From Desulfopila sp. IMCC35008 (GTDB taxonomy: Bacteria > Desulfobacterota > Desulfobulbia > Desulfobulbales > Desulfocapsaceae): DNA of 64,000 nt. A program made the translations under genes and the position numbers. The notes beneath the pieces were generated by a model that saw nothing but the letters and a program-made list of their open reading frames with translations, did not search any database and was not told the DNA's origin. Within the stretch, counting starts at the first letter, position 1; each line of letters begins with the position of its first letter. Where the stretch lies: contig NZ_CP050700.1 of the NCBI RefSeq assembly GCF_010646885.2, positions 5,958,001 to 6,022,000 of the forward strand, given 5' to 3'. Of the stretch, positions 63,107 through 64,000 are shown in pieces.

Positions 63107-64000
63107 TCAACGCTTTCGCTTCGGTTTTGTTCCGGATGTCGCCTTTGCCTGAAAGGGATCTATCGGCCAGTAGTGCTTAGGGTAGCGTCCGGCGAGTTCC
63201 TTGCGTACTTCACGATAACTGTTTTTCCAGAATGAGTTGAGATCAGTAGTAACCTGCAATGGTCTGCGAGCGGGTGAGAGCAGGTGGAGCAGTACGGGGA
63301 TCTCTCCTCTGCAGATGGTGGGTGTTTGCAAAAGCCCGAACATTTCCTGGAGACGGACTGCCAGTACGGGTGGTTCCCCTGCAGAGTAGGAGAGTCGGAT
63401 TTTCGATCCGCTCGGTACTCGCAGGTGGGCAGGGGCAAGCATGTCCAGCTGCTGTTGTTGCTGCCAGTCGAGCCGGGAAAGCAGGATTGTTTTTAAATCA
63501 AGTCTTTTTAGACCTGCGAGAGTTCGAATATTATTGCAATAGGGTGTGAGCCAGTCGAGGTCATCCAGGAGTGCCGAATCGGACCAGTCGGGCCAGTCAT
63601 CGGGACGCCAGTGATGAAGAAAACAGATCCGGGACTGCATATCTTTGGCTTCCCTGGTGAACGGCAGACAGCTGATACCATGCAACCGGATTCCGACAAG
63701 AAGCCCTGCCAGTATCTTTTCAGATGAGGGGTTCTTGAGTGGCTTGCTTTGCAGGATAATATGACCAAGCTGCCAGGTTGCTGTTGCTTCAATTCTCCCT
63801 GTTTTTTCATTCCATACAACGTTTTTCGATTCTCTCAGCAGGTTGGTGTGATGTTCATAAAGGTCATCTCCGGAGAGGGACGCCGCAAGGAAAATCCGGC
63901 CGTCACCCTTTCTGCCATCTACTGCGGGTGCTACCAGTAATTCGCTACCGCATAGCAGGTCGCCTGCCGGTAATTCCACCCCTTTTCCGGATGAAAGCTG
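63107..64000 (-). CDS. hrpB: ATP-dependent helicase HrpB, C-terminal part, 5' end outside window
   Basis: The frame is open to the right edge, so only about the last 297 residues are present. The C-terminal HrpB domain is evident: LAPAHLRVPSGSKIRLSY, PPVLAVRLQEMFGL, PVLLHLLSPARRPLQVT and YREVRKELAGRYPKHYWP. The helicase core lies outside. It ends in a basic tail (GTKPKRKR). Confidence 0.9.
   Translation of the reverse strand, partial: QLSSGKGVELPAGDLLCGSELLVAPAVDGRKGDGRIFLAASLSGDDLYEHHTNLLRESKNVVWNEKTGRIEATATWQLGHIILQSKPLKNPSSEKILAGLLVGIRLHGISCLPFTREAKDMQSRICFLHHWRPDDWPDWSDSALLDDLDWLTPYCNNIRTLAGLKRLDLKTILLSRLDWQQQQQLDMLAPAHLRVPSGSKIRLSYSAGEPPVLAVRLQEMFGLLQTPTICRGEIPVLLHLLSPARRPLQVTTDLNSFWKNSYREVRKELAGRYPKHYWPIDPFQAKATSGTKPKRKR

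Overview
The window looks like a Gram-negative chromosome, most likely a Desulfobacterota relative (Desulfobulbales-type sulfate reducer or disproportionator). This is inferred from gene content: a Tat-exported [NiFe] hydrogenase with cytochrome b and a full hyp set, TRAP transport, kdsB (LPS), pcnB and a DUF748 giant. No rRNA or tRNA gene is visible to confirm it.

Layout. (1) 3-1931: 3' part of a hybrid sensor kinase cut by the window edge. (2) 2625-24867: an accessory type I secretion/RTX region. It opens with a HlyB-like ABC exporter, a HlyD-like adaptor and a lipoprotein. Then comes a mosaic of RTX genes and remnants: an RTX 3' fragment, an RTX lipase split by a REP-type transposase element, an intact 2114-aa serralysin-like RTX metalloprotease, two decayed copies of a membrane-anchored protein, several uncharacterised exported or membrane proteins, and two Y1 (HUH) transposase genes. 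A recurring pattern is that each RTX gene or RTX start is immediately preceded by a membrane or exported protein that could be its cognate partner (immunity or inhibitor). (3) 25134-32454: a minus-strand catabolic operon (DUF1537 sugar-acid kinase, RuBisCO-like protein, VOC protein, TRAP transporter) facing a LacI-type regulator. (4) 32528-36535: acyl-ACP thioesterase, HIT protein, CtlX-like hydrolase, universal stress protein, KdsB. (5) 36725-46808: a ten-gene minus-strand [NiFe] hydrogenase operon (small, large, cytochrome b, hypF, hypC, hypD, hypE, protease, hypA, hypB). (6) 47172-64000: housekeeping genes (pcnB, nitronate monooxygenase-like, hisS, aspS, hslO), a membrane protein, an IS200-type element, a chemoreceptor, a chalcone-isomerase-like protein, a TSUP permease, a DUF748 protein and the 3' end of hrpB cut by the right edge.

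How it works together. The exporter genes presumably secrete the RTX proteins that share the Ca-binding tail; a TolC-type outer membrane channel is not in the window. The TRAP/RLP/kinase cluster looks like uptake, phosphorylation and RLP chemistry of a sugar acid, resembling the apionate-type logic but lacking its dehydrogenase and aldolase. The hydrogenase operon encodes a complete H2-oxidising enzyme and its own maturation machinery.

Most interesting signals: the modular RTX effector/partner arrays with orphan partner copies and homologous tails; the REP-flanked transposase that split an RTX lipase; a perfect REP-like palindrome inside the hyp operon; an RLP operon of unknown substrate; and an RTX exporter that seems to carry two tandem C39-like domains.
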